Source of the DNA: Vulcanimicrobium winogradskyi | GTDB taxonomy: Bacteria > Vulcanimicrobiota > Vulcanimicrobiia > Vulcanimicrobiales > Vulcanimicrobiaceae | NCBI GenBank assembly: GCA_003134965.1 | Contig: PLDA01000002.1 | Span: forward strand, 1,488,001 to 1,552,000 | DNA: 64,000 nt | Reading direction: 5' to 3' | Part shown: positions 24,762 to 33,459 of the stretch, piece after piece | How the letters are laid out: each line of letters starts with the position of its first letter | How positions within the stretch are numbered: the first letter of the stretch is position 1 | The notes under the pieces: generated by a model | Databases searched by the model: none | What the model was told of the DNA's origin: nothing | Seen by the model: only the letters and a program-made list of their open reading frames with translations | Program-made: the position numbers and the translations under genes

Positions 24762-26039
24762 ATGGACGGCAGGACGCTGCGGCTGACGGTGCCGAGGTCG
24801 GCGCATGCGGTGTGGGACGCGGGGCACGACCGCGACCCGCAAGGGATCTTGCGTGCGATCTTCGCGACGCTCATACCGGAGCTCGTTCCGATACGGATCG
24901 ATCGGATGAGCCATTCGCCGTTCACCTTCTTCCGCGGTTCGGCGGCGGTGATGGCGGCCGATCTCGCGACGCTTCCGCAGACGGGGATCGTTACCCAGAT
25001 CTCCGGCGACGCGCACCTCGCGAACTTCGGCGGGTATGCTTCGCCGGAGCGCCGGCTCGTCTTCGACATCAACGATTTCGACGAGACGGTGCGCGGGCCG
25101 TGGGAGTGGGACGTCAAGCGGCTGGCCACCAGCATCCTGCTCGCCGGGCGGGAGCGCGGCCTGCGCGAGCGCTCCTGCGTCCTCGCCGTGCGTACCGCGA
25201 TGGAGACCTATCGCGATCGGATCGCCGAATACGCGGCGCGGCCGTCGATCGACGTCTGGTACGCCGCGATCGACCTCTCCGGAGCGGTTCGAAGCGCGCT
25301 CGACGATCGCGCACGACGTAGCTGGCTGCGTGCCGAACGCGACGCCAGGCGAAGGACGGCGTTCGCGCTGCTGCCGAAAATCACGGAACTGGCCGACGGC
25401 AAGCGGCGCTTCGTCGAAGACCCGCCGCTGCTCGAACGCGTCGAGGACCCCGAATACGGACGGCGCGTGCTCTCCGCGTACCGATCGACACTTCGGCCGG
25501 ACGCACACCGCTTGCTCGAACGTTTCGCCATGGTCGATATCGCACGCAAGGTCGTAGGCGTCGGCAGCGTCGGAACGTGGTGCGCGCTGATGCTCCTGCT
25601 CGACGGTGACGGAAACCCGCTGCTCTTGCAGCTCAAGGAAGCGCGGGCGTCGGCGCTCGAACCGTTCGTTGTCCCGCAGGAGCTCGCGACGCCCGGCGAA
25701 CGGGTGGTGGGCGGCCAGCGCATCATGCAAGCAGCGAGCGATCCACTCCTGGGCTGGGCCGATGTCGATGGGCGCTGCGTCTACGTCCGTCAAGACCGCG
25801 ACATGAAGGCTGCCCCGGACGTCGCCACGCTCGACGATGACGAACTGCGCGACTACGGGGCACATTGCGCGTGGGCGCTGGCGCGCGCGCACGCTCGCGC
25901 CGGCGATCCGCGCCTCATCGCCGGCTACATCGGCCGCAGCTCGGCGTTCGTCACGGCCGTGACCGCGTTCGCCGCCGCGTACGCAGAGCAGACCACCCGC
26001 GACCACGCGCAATTCGTCGCTGCGACGACGCCCGCCTAG
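24762..26039 (+). CDS. DUF2252 family protein
   Basis: A 425-residue protein with the typical DUF2252 blocks: PRSAHAVWDAGHDRDP, FTFFRGSAAVMAADL, SGDAHLANFGGYASPERRLVFDINDFDETVRGPWEWDVKRLA, VGVGSVGTWC and RQDRDMKAA. The fold resembles aminoglycoside-phosphotransferase-like kinases, and the GDAHLxNFG and DINDFDE segments correspond to catalytic and metal-binding parts of that fold, but no reaction is established. ATG 24762 is chosen because family homology begins there; the frame is open to GTG 24717. It is convergent with the xanthine-dehydrogenase-type large subunit, 4 bases apart. Confidence 0.85.
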   Translation: MDGRTLRLTVPRSAHAVWDAGHDRDPQGILRAIFATLIPELVPIRIDRMSHSPFTFFRGSAAVMAADLATLPQTGIVTQISGDAHLANFGGYASPERRLVFDINDFDETVRGPWEWDVKRLATSILLAGRERGLRERSCVLAVRTAMETYRDRIAEYAARPSIDVWYAAIDLSGAVRSALDDRARRSWLRAERDARRRTAFALLPKITELADGKRRFVEDPPLLERVEDPEYGRRVLSAYRSTLRPDAHRLLERFAMVDIARKVVGVGSVGTWCALMLLLDGDGNPLLLQLKEARASALEPFVVPQELATPGERVVGGQRIMQAASDPLLGWADVDGRCVYVRQDRDMKAAPDVATLDDDELRDYGAHCAWALARAHARAGDPRLIAGYIGRSSAFVTAVTAFAAAYAEQTTRDHAQFVAATTPA

Positions 26040-26043
26040 ACCG

Positions 26044-28248
26044 CTACGCCGGGCTGCTCGACGCTCCGACCAGCGATGCCGCGGACGCGGTGGTGCGCTC
26101 TCGCGCCGCGGTGATCGCCGCCAGAATGCGCTCCGGCGTCATCGGCAGGTCGTTCACCCAGGCGCCGGTCGCGTCGTAGATCGCGGCGGCGACTGCCGGT
26201 GCGAACGGGACGAGCGGCATCTCGGCCATCCCGCGCGCGCCGTACGGCCCGTGCGGGTCGGCGAGCTCCATGATGACGGGGACGATCTCGGTCGGCATGT
26301 CGAGCGTCGTCGGAAGCAGATACGTGCTGAAATGCGGCGTCAGGATTTTTCCGTCGCGCACTTTGAAGTTCTCGGTGAGGGCGTACCCGACCGCTTGCGC
26401 GAGACAGCCCTCGATCTGTCCTTCGACCTGCTGGCGGTTGATCGCGCGCCCGACGTCGTGGACGCTGACGATTTTCAGTACGCGGGTCACGCCGGTGGTC
26501 ACGTCGACCTCGACCTCCACGCCCTGCGCCGCGTAGCCGTAGCAGTAGTTCGGCGTTCCGGCTCCAGTCTCGAGATCGAGCGGCGTCGTCGCCGGCGGGC
26601 GGTACTGTACGGTCGCCTCGGGTGGTTCGCCGCGCTCCCACGCGCTTCGGGCTGCAAGCGCCGCGTCGTGCACCGCGCGCCCGGCCATGAACGTGAGCCG
26701 CGAGGCCGACGCGGAGCCCGCGTTCGGCGCCTGCGCCGAGTCGTCGCTCACGATCGCGACCGACTCGAGCGCGAGCTCGAGCGTCTCGGCGACGATCTGG
26801 CGTAGGATCAGGTGCACGCCCTGGCCCACGTCGGCGGCGCCGATGCGCACCACGGCGCGTTCGATTCGCGCGGACGCGATCAGCTCGACCGTCGCCGTCG
26901 ACTGCTCGGGAAACCCGAACGAGTACCCGACGTTCTTGATCCCGCTCGCGATGCCGACGCCGCGGCGAAGGCTCGCGTGCGCGTGTCGCTCGGCGCGCGG
27001 CGTGAAGCGGCGATGTGACTCCTGGGCGCAGCGGTCGAGCACCGCGATCGCGCTGACGCCGGCGGGGAGTACGTTGCCGGTCGCTTCGGTATCGCCGTCG
27101 CGGTAGAGATTCTTGCGCCGCACGTCGACCGGATCGATCTCGAGTGCGTGCGCGATCCGGGTGATCATCGACTCGGCCGCCCAGTGCGCCTGCGGCGAGC
27201 CGAAGCCGCGGAACGCACCGCTCGGGACGTTGTTCGTGTAGACCACGATCGCGTCGGTAGCGACGTTCGGCATCCGATAGGGGCCTTGCGCGAAGATCGC
27301 CGCGCACTTCAGCACTTCGACGCTGGTCGACGCGTACGCGCCGCCGTCGGCGATCGTGCGCGTGCGGACCGCGACGACGGTGCCGTCGCGCTTCGCGCCC
27401 CAGGTCGTCTCGATGTGGAACGGGTGACGCTTGTGGTGACCGACGATCGATTCCTCGCGGTTCCACACGATCGCCGTCGGCCGCTTCGTCTTCCAGGTCG
27501 CGAGCGCCAGCAGCGCTTGCACCGAGAGGTCTTCGCGCCCGCCGAACGCGCCGCCGATCTTGGCGTACCGGATCGCGACGGCGCTCTCTTCGAGGGCGAG
27601 GATCGCGGCAATCTGGCGCAGGTCCTCGTGCAGCCATTGTCCCGCGGTCTCGACGACCAGCGTCTCGCCCTCGTAGTACGCGATCCCGGCGTCGGGCTGC
27701 AGGTACGCATGCTCCTGCCACGAGGTCGTGAACGTTGCGCTCAGCACCACGTCGCAGTCGGCGAAGGCCTGCTCGATGTCGCCCTTGCGGATCTTCTGGT
27801 GCAGCAGCACGTTGGTGCCGCGGTGCTCGTGAACGAGCGGCGCATCCGGCTCGAGCGCGCTCAGCGCGTCGCCGGCGATCGGGAGGTCGGTGTACGCGAC
27901 CTCGACCAGCTTCGCCGCGCGCTCGGCGGTCTGCGGATCGGCGGCGACGACCAGCGCGACGCGGTCGCCGACGTAGCGCACACGCTCGCTGCACAGCACC
28001 TCTTGATCGGCGTCGATCAGGCCGTAGCGGTTGTACGGAACGTCCGCCGCGGTCAGCACCGCGACCACCCCCGGCAGCGCGATCGCGCGCGCCGCGTCGA
28101 TCCCGTCGATGCGCGCGTGCGGCCGGTGCGCGAAGATCGCCTTGCAGTGCAGCATCTCGCTGCGCACGAGATCCGCCGGATAGCGTGCAGCGCCGGTCAC
28201 TTTCGCGCGCGCGTCGTGGCGCGCGACGGGACGTCCGATCAAGCTCAT
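26044..28248 (-). CDS. Xanthine dehydrogenase-type molybdopterin-binding subunit
   Basis: A 734-residue large subunit of the xanthine oxidase family. Features in order: the fused small domain (RYPADLVRSEMLHCKAIFAH), then the Moco-binding core with GGAFGGRED, PSGAFRGFGSPQ, GAADVGQG and the C-terminal AEMPLVP carrying the catalytic Glu. The AFRGFG Arg corresponds to the substrate-binding Arg of xanthine dehydrogenases. ATG 28248 overlaps the stop of the FAD/2Fe-2S gene (ATGA), so the two subunits are coupled. Proximity to the urate genes favours xanthine or hypoxanthine oxidation; another aromatic or purine hydroxylase remains possible. Confidence 0.88.
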   Translation of the reverse strand: MSLIGRPVARHDARAKVTGAARYPADLVRSEMLHCKAIFAHRPHARIDGIDAARAIALPGVVAVLTAADVPYNRYGLIDADQEVLCSERVRYVGDRVALVVAADPQTAERAAKLVEVAYTDLPIAGDALSALEPDAPLVHEHRGTNVLLHQKIRKGDIEQAFADCDVVLSATFTTSWQEHAYLQPDAGIAYYEGETLVVETAGQWLHEDLRQIAAILALEESAVAIRYAKIGGAFGGREDLSVQALLALATWKTKRPTAIVWNREESIVGHHKRHPFHIETTWGAKRDGTVVAVRTRTIADGGAYASTSVEVLKCAAIFAQGPYRMPNVATDAIVVYTNNVPSGAFRGFGSPQAHWAAESMITRIAHALEIDPVDVRRKNLYRDGDTEATGNVLPAGVSAIAVLDRCAQESHRRFTPRAERHAHASLRRGVGIASGIKNVGYSFGFPEQSTATVELIASARIERAVVRIGAADVGQGVHLILRQIVAETLELALESVAIVSDDSAQAPNAGSASASRLTFMAGRAVHDAALAARSAWERGEPPEATVQYRPPATTPLDLETGAGTPNYCYGYAAQGVEVEVDVTTGVTRVLKIVSVHDVGRAINRQQVEGQIEGCLAQAVGYALTENFKVRDGKILTPHFSTYLLPTTLDMPTEIVPVIMELADPHGPYGARGMAEMPLVPFAPAVAAAIYDATGAWVNDLPMTPERILAAITAARERTTASAASLVGASSSPA

Positions 28249-29672
28249 ACGTGGAGCGCGTCCGGCACCGGCTCGTGCGCGTGCAGCTCGCGCGCGGTCT
28301 CTTCCATCGCGTCGAGGATCTTGCGGTAGCCCGTGCAGCGGCAGATGTTCCCGCTGATCGCCGCCTGGTGGTCGTCGAGCGACGGGGTTCCGCGCTCCTC
28401 GAGCAGCTTCGCGCCGGCCATGATCATGCCGGGGATGCAGAACCCGCACTGCACGGCGCCGCAGTCGATGTACGCCTGCTGCAGCGGGTGCAGCTCGTCG
28501 CCGATCGCCAGCCCTTCGATCGTCGTGACCTGCGCGCCGTGCGCCTGCGTCGCCGGGACGAGGCACGACATGACCGCCGCGCCGTCGAGCCACACCGTGC
28601 ACGCCCCGCACTCGCCCTCGCCGCAGCCTTCTTTCGAGCCGGTCAGCCCGGCGTTCTCGCGCAGCGCGTTGAGCAGCGTCTTGTGCTGTGCGTCGTGCAG
28701 CGTCCGCGGCTCGCCGTTGACGACCGCCTCGATCGTGCCGCCGAACGGGCGCGGCGCTGCGGCGGGGAAAGGCGTCTCCAGCAGCACCGGCGCGTCCGGA
28801 TATCCGCTCGCTTCGCGCCCGCTCCGGATGCGCTCGAGCGCCGTTGCGATCAGCGCGGCGAGCGTCGTGCGGCGGTAGGCCGCGGAGCCGCGGATGTCGT
28901 CGATCGGCGCGGCATCGTCGCATGCCAGGCGCCCGGCTTCCGCGCACGTCGAGGCGTCGAGCCGTTTCCCGGCCAGATACGCCTCCGCCGAGAACGCGCG
29001 GACGACGGTAGGCGCCAGACATCCGAGCGCGATCCGGGCCTCGCTCACCGTGCTATCGCTCGCGAGGGTGAGCACGACCGCGATGTCGATCACCGAGATC
29101 GCCTGGGCGCGCCGAAGGCCGAGCTTGAGGAACACGCCGTGACGGCCGGCATCGAGCGCGCGGAAGCGAATCTCGCGCACCAGCTCGTCGGGACGCAGCT
29201 GCGTCGCGCGGAATCCCGTATAGAAGTCGGCCAAGGCCACGACCCGCTCGCCGCCCGCGCGCGAGAGCAAGACGAGATCCGCGTCGAGCGCGATCAGCGG
29301 CGCGATCGTGTCGTTCGCGGGAGACGCCGTCACCAGGTTTCCGGCGATCGTGCCGCGCGTGCGGATCTGCGGCGCACCAACTTCGATGCAGGCCTGCGCG
29401 AGCGGCAGCATCGCCTCGCGCGCGAACGGGGCCGCGAGCACGTCGTTGTGGGTTGCCAGTCCGCCGATCGCGACGGCGTCGCCGCCGCGGCGCACGTACT
29501 TCAGCTCGTGAAGCGCGGAGACGTCGATCAGCGTCGACGTCGGCTTGACGCCACGCTGCAGCTCGACCAGCACGTCCGTACCTCCCGCTACGATCCGCGC
29601 CCGCTCGCCGTGGGCCGCGAGCTCGTCGAGCGCGTCCGCGAGGCAAGTGGGCCGGACGACCCTACTCCACAT
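28245..29672 (-). CDS. FAD-binding and [2Fe-2S] subunit fusion of the molybdenum hydroxylase
   Basis: A 475-residue fusion. The N-terminal two thirds are the FAD-binding CoxM-type domain (IVAGGTDVLVELQRG near residue 28, RTRGTIAGNLVTASPAND near residue 104). The C-terminal third is the CoxS-type iron-sulfur domain with cysteines at about 350, 355, 358 and 370 (GCGEGECGAC) and the second cluster in CGAVQCGFC and NICRCTG. Known two-subunit xanthine dehydrogenases usually have the order 2Fe-2S first, FAD second; here the order is reversed. No internal start or stop is present, so it is a true fusion. It passes electrons from the Mo centre to FAD. Confidence 0.88.
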   Translation of the reverse strand: MWSRVVRPTCLADALDELAAHGERARIVAGGTDVLVELQRGVKPTSTLIDVSALHELKYVRRGGDAVAIGGLATHNDVLAAPFAREAMLPLAQACIEVGAPQIRTRGTIAGNLVTASPANDTIAPLIALDADLVLLSRAGGERVVALADFYTGFRATQLRPDELVREIRFRALDAGRHGVFLKLGLRRAQAISVIDIAVVLTLASDSTVSEARIALGCLAPTVVRAFSAEAYLAGKRLDASTCAEAGRLACDDAAPIDDIRGSAAYRRTTLAALIATALERIRSGREASGYPDAPVLLETPFPAAAPRPFGGTIEAVVNGEPRTLHDAQHKTLLNALRENAGLTGSKEGCGEGECGACTVWLDGAAVMSCLVPATQAHGAQVTTIEGLAIGDELHPLQQAYIDCGAVQCGFCIPGMIMAGAKLLEERGTPSLDDHQAAISGNICRCTGYRKILDAMEETARELHAHEPVPDALHV

Positions 29673-29746
29673 CCCTGTATCTTCGCTGGGAGCGGCGCCG
29701 AGCCCGCCCGCTGAGGGTTCCGACCCGCCGCGGCGAAGTTCTCGGC

Positions 29747-30607
29747 ATGCCGTTTTCCGCGCGGATTCTCCTCGACAGCCTCTCCCCCGCAGGCGTCCGG
29801 CTCACCACGATGGAGGTCCGCTACCCGCGCTTTATCCATAGCGAATTGATGACGCATCGCAATTTTTCTCGGAATTCGGCGAGCTCGAGGGCCCTCCCGA
29901 TCCGGAAGATGATCGACGCGGTGCGCGCCGAGCCGGCGATGCCGCTCTGGTGGGGTCGAAATCAAAGCGGGATGCAAGCGCGCGAGCAGATCGACGAGAA
30001 CGCGCGCACGCTCGCGGAGACGGAATGGCGACACGCGCTCGACGATGCCCTCGTGCACGCGGAGCGGCTTGCCAAGTCCGACATCAACTTGCACAAACAG
30101 CTCGTGAACCGAATCCTCGAACCCTTCGCGTGGATCACGGTCATCATCACGGCGACCGAATGGTCGAACTTCTTCACGCAGCGTACGCACGAAGACGCGC
30201 AGCCGGAACTCAAGCACATCGCGACCCTGATGCTGGAGAAGTACCGTGCGAGCGAACCCCGCGCGCTGAGGATCGGTGACTGGCACACGCCGCTGATCTT
30301 GCCGGACGAAGAGGCGACGCTGGCGGTCGAGACCCGCCTGAAGATCAGCGTCGCGCGCGCCGCGCGTGTCTCGTATCTCTCGCACGACGGCACGCGCGAT
30401 CATGCGAAGGACGTCGAGCTCTACGAGCGGCTGGTCGGCGGTGGTGCGAACGGACACTGGTCGCCGTTCGAGCACGTCGCGACGCCGCTGCCCTCACGCG
30501 CCGAGTGGTCGGGCAATTTCCGCGGCTGGGAGCAGTATCGCAAGCGCTTTCCGCAGGAGCACGCGTCGTCGTTCCCGGACGAGACGCCGGCCGAGGCGTT
30601 GCGCTGA
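29747..30607 (+). CDS. thyX: ThyX-like flavin-dependent thymidylate synthase, phage-type
   Basis: A 286-residue ThyX relative. The FAD-binding motif appears as THRNFSRNSASSR, that is HRX7S with the first Arg of the canonical RHRX7S replaced by Thr, followed by ALPIRKMI and a long insertion before LHKQLVNRILEPF. The C-terminal part has SVARAARVSY and HWSPFEHVATPL, the dUMP-binding/active-site blocks. This version is the one I know mainly from bacteriophages. It would methylate dUMP using methylenetetrahydrofolate and FADH2. It starts at ATG 29747, 75 bases from the divergent hydroxylase gene. Function as a synthase is probable, not proven. Confidence 0.75.
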   Translation: MPFSARILLDSLSPAGVRLTTMEVRYPRFIHSELMTHRNFSRNSASSRALPIRKMIDAVRAEPAMPLWWGRNQSGMQAREQIDENARTLAETEWRHALDDALVHAERLAKSDINLHKQLVNRILEPFAWITVIITATEWSNFFTQRTHEDAQPELKHIATLMLEKYRASEPRALRIGDWHTPLILPDEEATLAVETRLKISVARAARVSYLSHDGTRDHAKDVELYERLVGGGANGHWSPFEHVATPLPSRAEWSGNFRGWEQYRKRFPQEHASSFPDETPAEALR

Positions 30608-30612
30608 CCACC

Positions 30613-31893
30613 GTGCGGCGGCTGCTCCTCGCAGCTCTCGTCGCGTCGCTGCTGCTCTTCGCCGGTCAACCGGCGCTCGCCGAGGGGCGAACGCGGCTCG
30701 ATGCGCGCGTCGACTCGCTGACGCAGCGCGATCTGCTGACGCGGAATCCGGCCGGGCTCGTCGATCCGGGACGGCAGCGCCGCGCGCGAGCGATCGCCGA
30801 CCTCCGTCACCTCGCTTCGGCCGGGTGGGGGATCGCGCAGATCTTGGCGTTCTGGTGGTTGTGGCGCTCGGGGACGGCGGCGCGGATTCGCGACTCGATG
30901 CGGCGCCGCACGCGCAACCGCACCGCGCAACGGGCGGTGTTCGGTGCGGTGCTCGGGGCGCTCGGCCCGCTCGCCGCGCTTCCGTTCGCCGCAGTCAGCT
31001 ATCGCGTCGGCTTCAACGTCGGCGTCACGGACGAACGGCTGCCGCAGTGGTTCGCCGACTACGCGATCCGGATCGGCCTCGACGCGCTGCTCGGCGCGCT
31101 GATCGTGGTCGTCGTCCTCGCGCTGGTCGACAAGGTGCGCATCTGGTATCTCATTCTGGCGGCGTTCTTCTACGTGGGCACGGTGGCGGGTGTCGCGCTC
31201 GCGCCGCTGCTGCCGTTCGGGCCGTCCCACAAGACGACGCCGAACGCGGTCGCGGCGGTCGGCGCGGATCTCGCGCGCGTCCTCGCCGTCCCGGGGACGC
31301 CGATCGTCGTGCTCGCCAGCTCGCACCACAGCAACGCGATGAGCGCGCACGCAGCCGGTATCGGGCCGACCGCGCGGGCGCAACTGGCCGACGTGACGCT
31401 CGTGCACTTGACCGCGCCCGAGCTGCGCGTCGCGATCGCGCATGCGATCGCGCAAGTCCGTTACAACGACACGCTGCACCAGACCCTGATGGCAGTGACG
31501 CTCTTCGTGCTCAGCGCGGCGATCGCCGTGCTGCTCAGCGATCGGGTCGGCTTCCGGCGCGACGACGACGCGCTCTCGCGGCTCGCGCTCGTCGCGACGT
31601 TTCTCGGCCTCGTGCTGGTGGTCGCGTATCCGATCTACAACGCGTACGCGCGGACGATCGAGACCCGCGCGGATAGTGCCGCACTCGCCGCCGACGGTGA
31701 TCGCGCCGCGACCGTGCGCGCGATGATCCGGTACGCGGACGACGACTTGGTGCCGCTCTGCGACCGCCGCTCGATTCGCTGGTACTTCGACGATCGTCCA
31801 GCGCTCGGCGGACGGATCGCGCTGGCGGCCGGGACCGCCGATCCGTGCCCGGGCGGTGGGCCGGCGAGCCCGTCGGAGAGCGGGCGCCCCTAG
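30613..31893 (+). CDS. Membrane-bound Ste24/M48-like protein lacking the zinc-protease motif
   Basis: A 426-residue protein: signal or first membrane segment (VRRLLLAALVASLLLFAG), several further membrane segments, and the Ste24-type SYRVGFNVGVTDERLPQWFADYAIR segment. The region aligned with the M48 catalytic helix reads ELRVAIAHAIAQVRYNDT, where the family has HExxH. Here it is H277-A-I-A-Q281, so the catalytic Glu and second zinc His are gone. The downstream third-ligand motif (ETRAD, ExxxD-like) remains. It is therefore an M48 pseudoprotease. GTG 30613 is 5 bases after the thyX stop. Role unknown. Confidence 0.7.
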   Translation: MRRLLLAALVASLLLFAGQPALAEGRTRLDARVDSLTQRDLLTRNPAGLVDPGRQRRARAIADLRHLASAGWGIAQILAFWWLWRSGTAARIRDSMRRRTRNRTAQRAVFGAVLGALGPLAALPFAAVSYRVGFNVGVTDERLPQWFADYAIRIGLDALLGALIVVVVLALVDKVRIWYLILAAFFYVGTVAGVALAPLLPFGPSHKTTPNAVAAVGADLARVLAVPGTPIVVLASSHHSNAMSAHAAGIGPTARAQLADVTLVHLTAPELRVAIAHAIAQVRYNDTLHQTLMAVTLFVLSAAIAVLLSDRVGFRRDDDALSRLALVATFLGLVLVVAYPIYNAYARTIETRADSAALAADGDRAATVRAMIRYADDDLVPLCDRRSIRWYFDDRPALGGRIALAAGTADPCPGGGPASPSESGRP

Positions 31894-31908
31894 GCCACCT
31901 CGCGGCGA

Positions 31909-32715
31909 TCAGCTGCCGGGGAGGCCGCGGCCGAGGAGGGCGCCGAGCGAGTTCACGCGCGTGTATCCGTCGGGCGTACGGAACATCGCGTCGTCGGGGT
32001 TGTCGGCTTGGATGCTGGTCAGGTCCAGCTTCGCGGTGCCGCCGATCGCCGAAGGCGTCGCCGGCGTACTCTGCAGCACGATCTGGAGCGGAAACTCGCC
32101 CAGGTCGTCCGCGAGCGCGAGCTGCGCGTGGTAGTTCTCGAGCGGCTTGCCCGGGAGCTGGCGCTTCATCTGGAGGTCGAGGTTGGTCGCCGGGTGGCCG
32201 TTTACGGGTGCGTGTCCGACCAGCTGGATCGTCGCACTCTGCACGTCGTGCAGCGCGCTGGCGACCGACCCCAACGCGGCGAGCGGATCGCTCGGGCTCG
32301 CCGCTGCCGACGGCGCTGTTGCCGGGGCGGAGCTCGCGTTCGCCGGGGTCGCACTATAGTAGGTCCGGTTCGCGTTGGACCAGGCGGTGAGTGCCCCCGA
32401 GCCGCTGTCGTAGACGGCACTGACCCCGCCTTGACCGATGAACGACGCGGCGAGCGCGCTCAGGTCGCCGCTCGTACCCGGGATCCCGAGCGAGAGCACG
32501 TCGAGCCGATAGAGGGTTCCCTTGTGATAGAGGGCGACGTTTCCGCCGACGGTGAGCGGCGTTCCCGAGATGCTCGTCTGAACGACGAGGGTGCCGGTCG
32601 AGCGCAAACTCGGAACCGGGGCTGGGCGCATCTGCGCCATCGGGGACCCCGCTCCGATGAGGACCGGGGTCGTGAAGAGGAGGGCCGCGGAGGCGGTGAG
32701 TGTGCGAACGTTCAT
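31909..32715 (-). CDS. Secreted protein of unknown function
   Basis: A 268-residue exported protein. The signal peptide is MNVRTLTASAALLFTTPVLIGAGSPMAQ. A beta-rich body (TLVVQTSISGTPLTVGGNVALYHKGTLYRLDVL) is followed by an Ala/Ser/Pro-rich linker (about residues 125-145) and a second beta segment. The pattern of two antiparallel sheets separated by a flexible linker resembles LolA-like or DUF4412-like lipid-related periplasmic proteins, but I cannot place it. Its ATG overlaps the stop of the kinase-like gene upstream (4-base overlap), so both are in one transcript. Confidence 0.65.
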   Translation of the reverse strand: MNVRTLTASAALLFTTPVLIGAGSPMAQMRPAPVPSLRSTGTLVVQTSISGTPLTVGGNVALYHKGTLYRLDVLSLGIPGTSGDLSALAASFIGQGGVSAVYDSGSGALTAWSNANRTYYSATPANASSAPATAPSAAASPSDPLAALGSVASALHDVQSATIQLVGHAPVNGHPATNLDLQMKRQLPGKPLENYHAQLALADDLGEFPLQIVLQSTPATPSAIGGTAKLDLTSIQADNPDDAMFRTPDGYTRVNSLGALLGRGLPGS

Positions 32716-33380
32716 CCCGTGTACACGGTACCCGCGACTTGCGTCCCGAGATGCCGTGCGGTGAGAAACTCGACGATCGCCGCGTGGGCGACCCGTCCGT
32801 CACAGATCTGCGCCGCGCCGACGCCCCCGCGCACCCCCAGGGCCGCCGCACGTACCGCCGTGCGCAGATCCGCGGCCAGCGAGCTGTCGTCGGCGATCGC
32901 GAGGGCCTCGGCCGGGGTGAGCTCGTCCACCAGGAGCTTCGTCTTCGCGTCGATCACGCCGCCGTGGTCGTTGAAGAAGATCGCGCGGGCCGCGCCGACG
33001 GCGCTTGCGAGCGCTTGCGCGACGTCGTCGGCCGCGACGGCGACGTCGGTTCCGGTGAACCCGAACGCCATCGGCTCGATCACCGGGACGTAGCCGGCGT
33101 CGAGCAGCGTCCGCAGCAGCTTGGGGTCGACCTTCCCGATCGTCTCGCCGCGGGCGGCGGGGATCATCCCGGCGTCGGCGCCCGAAAGTCCGACCGCGGT
33201 GTCGCCGCTGCGGTTCATCGTGCGGACGAGCGCGCGGGCGGCGTCCTTGGTCGGCGCTACGACGACCGGGCGCATTCCGAGGTTTCCGAGGAAGACGAGG
33301 TCGCTGAAGAACGTGGCGTTCGAGGCGCCGAGGGTCGCTTCGTCGACGCGGATTACGAGCGTCCGTCCATGCAGGTCCAT
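32712..33380 (-). CDS. Acetylglutamate-kinase-like protein lacking the catalytic glycine loop
   Basis: A 222-residue amino-acid-kinase-fold protein related to N-acetylglutamate kinase: GDTAVGLSGADAGMI, KVDPKLLRTLLDAGYVPVIEP, NDHGGVIDAKTKLLVDELTPAEA and a C-terminal GTQVAGTVY. True NAGKs begin with a K-x-G-G phosphate-binding loop; here the first strand reads LVIRVDEATLG, with Arg at the Lys position and no GG. At 222 residues it is also shorter than usual (about 290). Start ATG 33380 has an excellent GGAGGAA site. It is probably a regulatory or degenerate relative. No arginine genes are nearby. Confidence 0.65.
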   Translation of the reverse strand: MDLHGRTLVIRVDEATLGASNATFFSDLVFLGNLGMRPVVVAPTKDAARALVRTMNRSGDTAVGLSGADAGMIPAARGETIGKVDPKLLRTLLDAGYVPVIEPMAFGFTGTDVAVAADDVAQALASAVGAARAIFFNDHGGVIDAKTKLLVDELTPAEALAIADDSSLAADLRTAVRAAALGVRGGVGAAQICDGRVAHAAIVEFLTARHLGTQVAGTVYTG

Positions 33381-33459
33381 GGGTTCCTCCCTCGTTCCCG
33401 TCAACGTCGTTGGGGCGGGAACCGTTCAGGGTGGGCGGGCAGGCAAGCCCCCTTAGGAC

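Noticed and set aside
28249..29022. Minus-strand open frame continuing upstream of the Moco subunit
   Set aside because: It is the alternative frame of the FAD/2Fe-2S gene; the ATG at 28248 with a 4-base overlap is the natural start.
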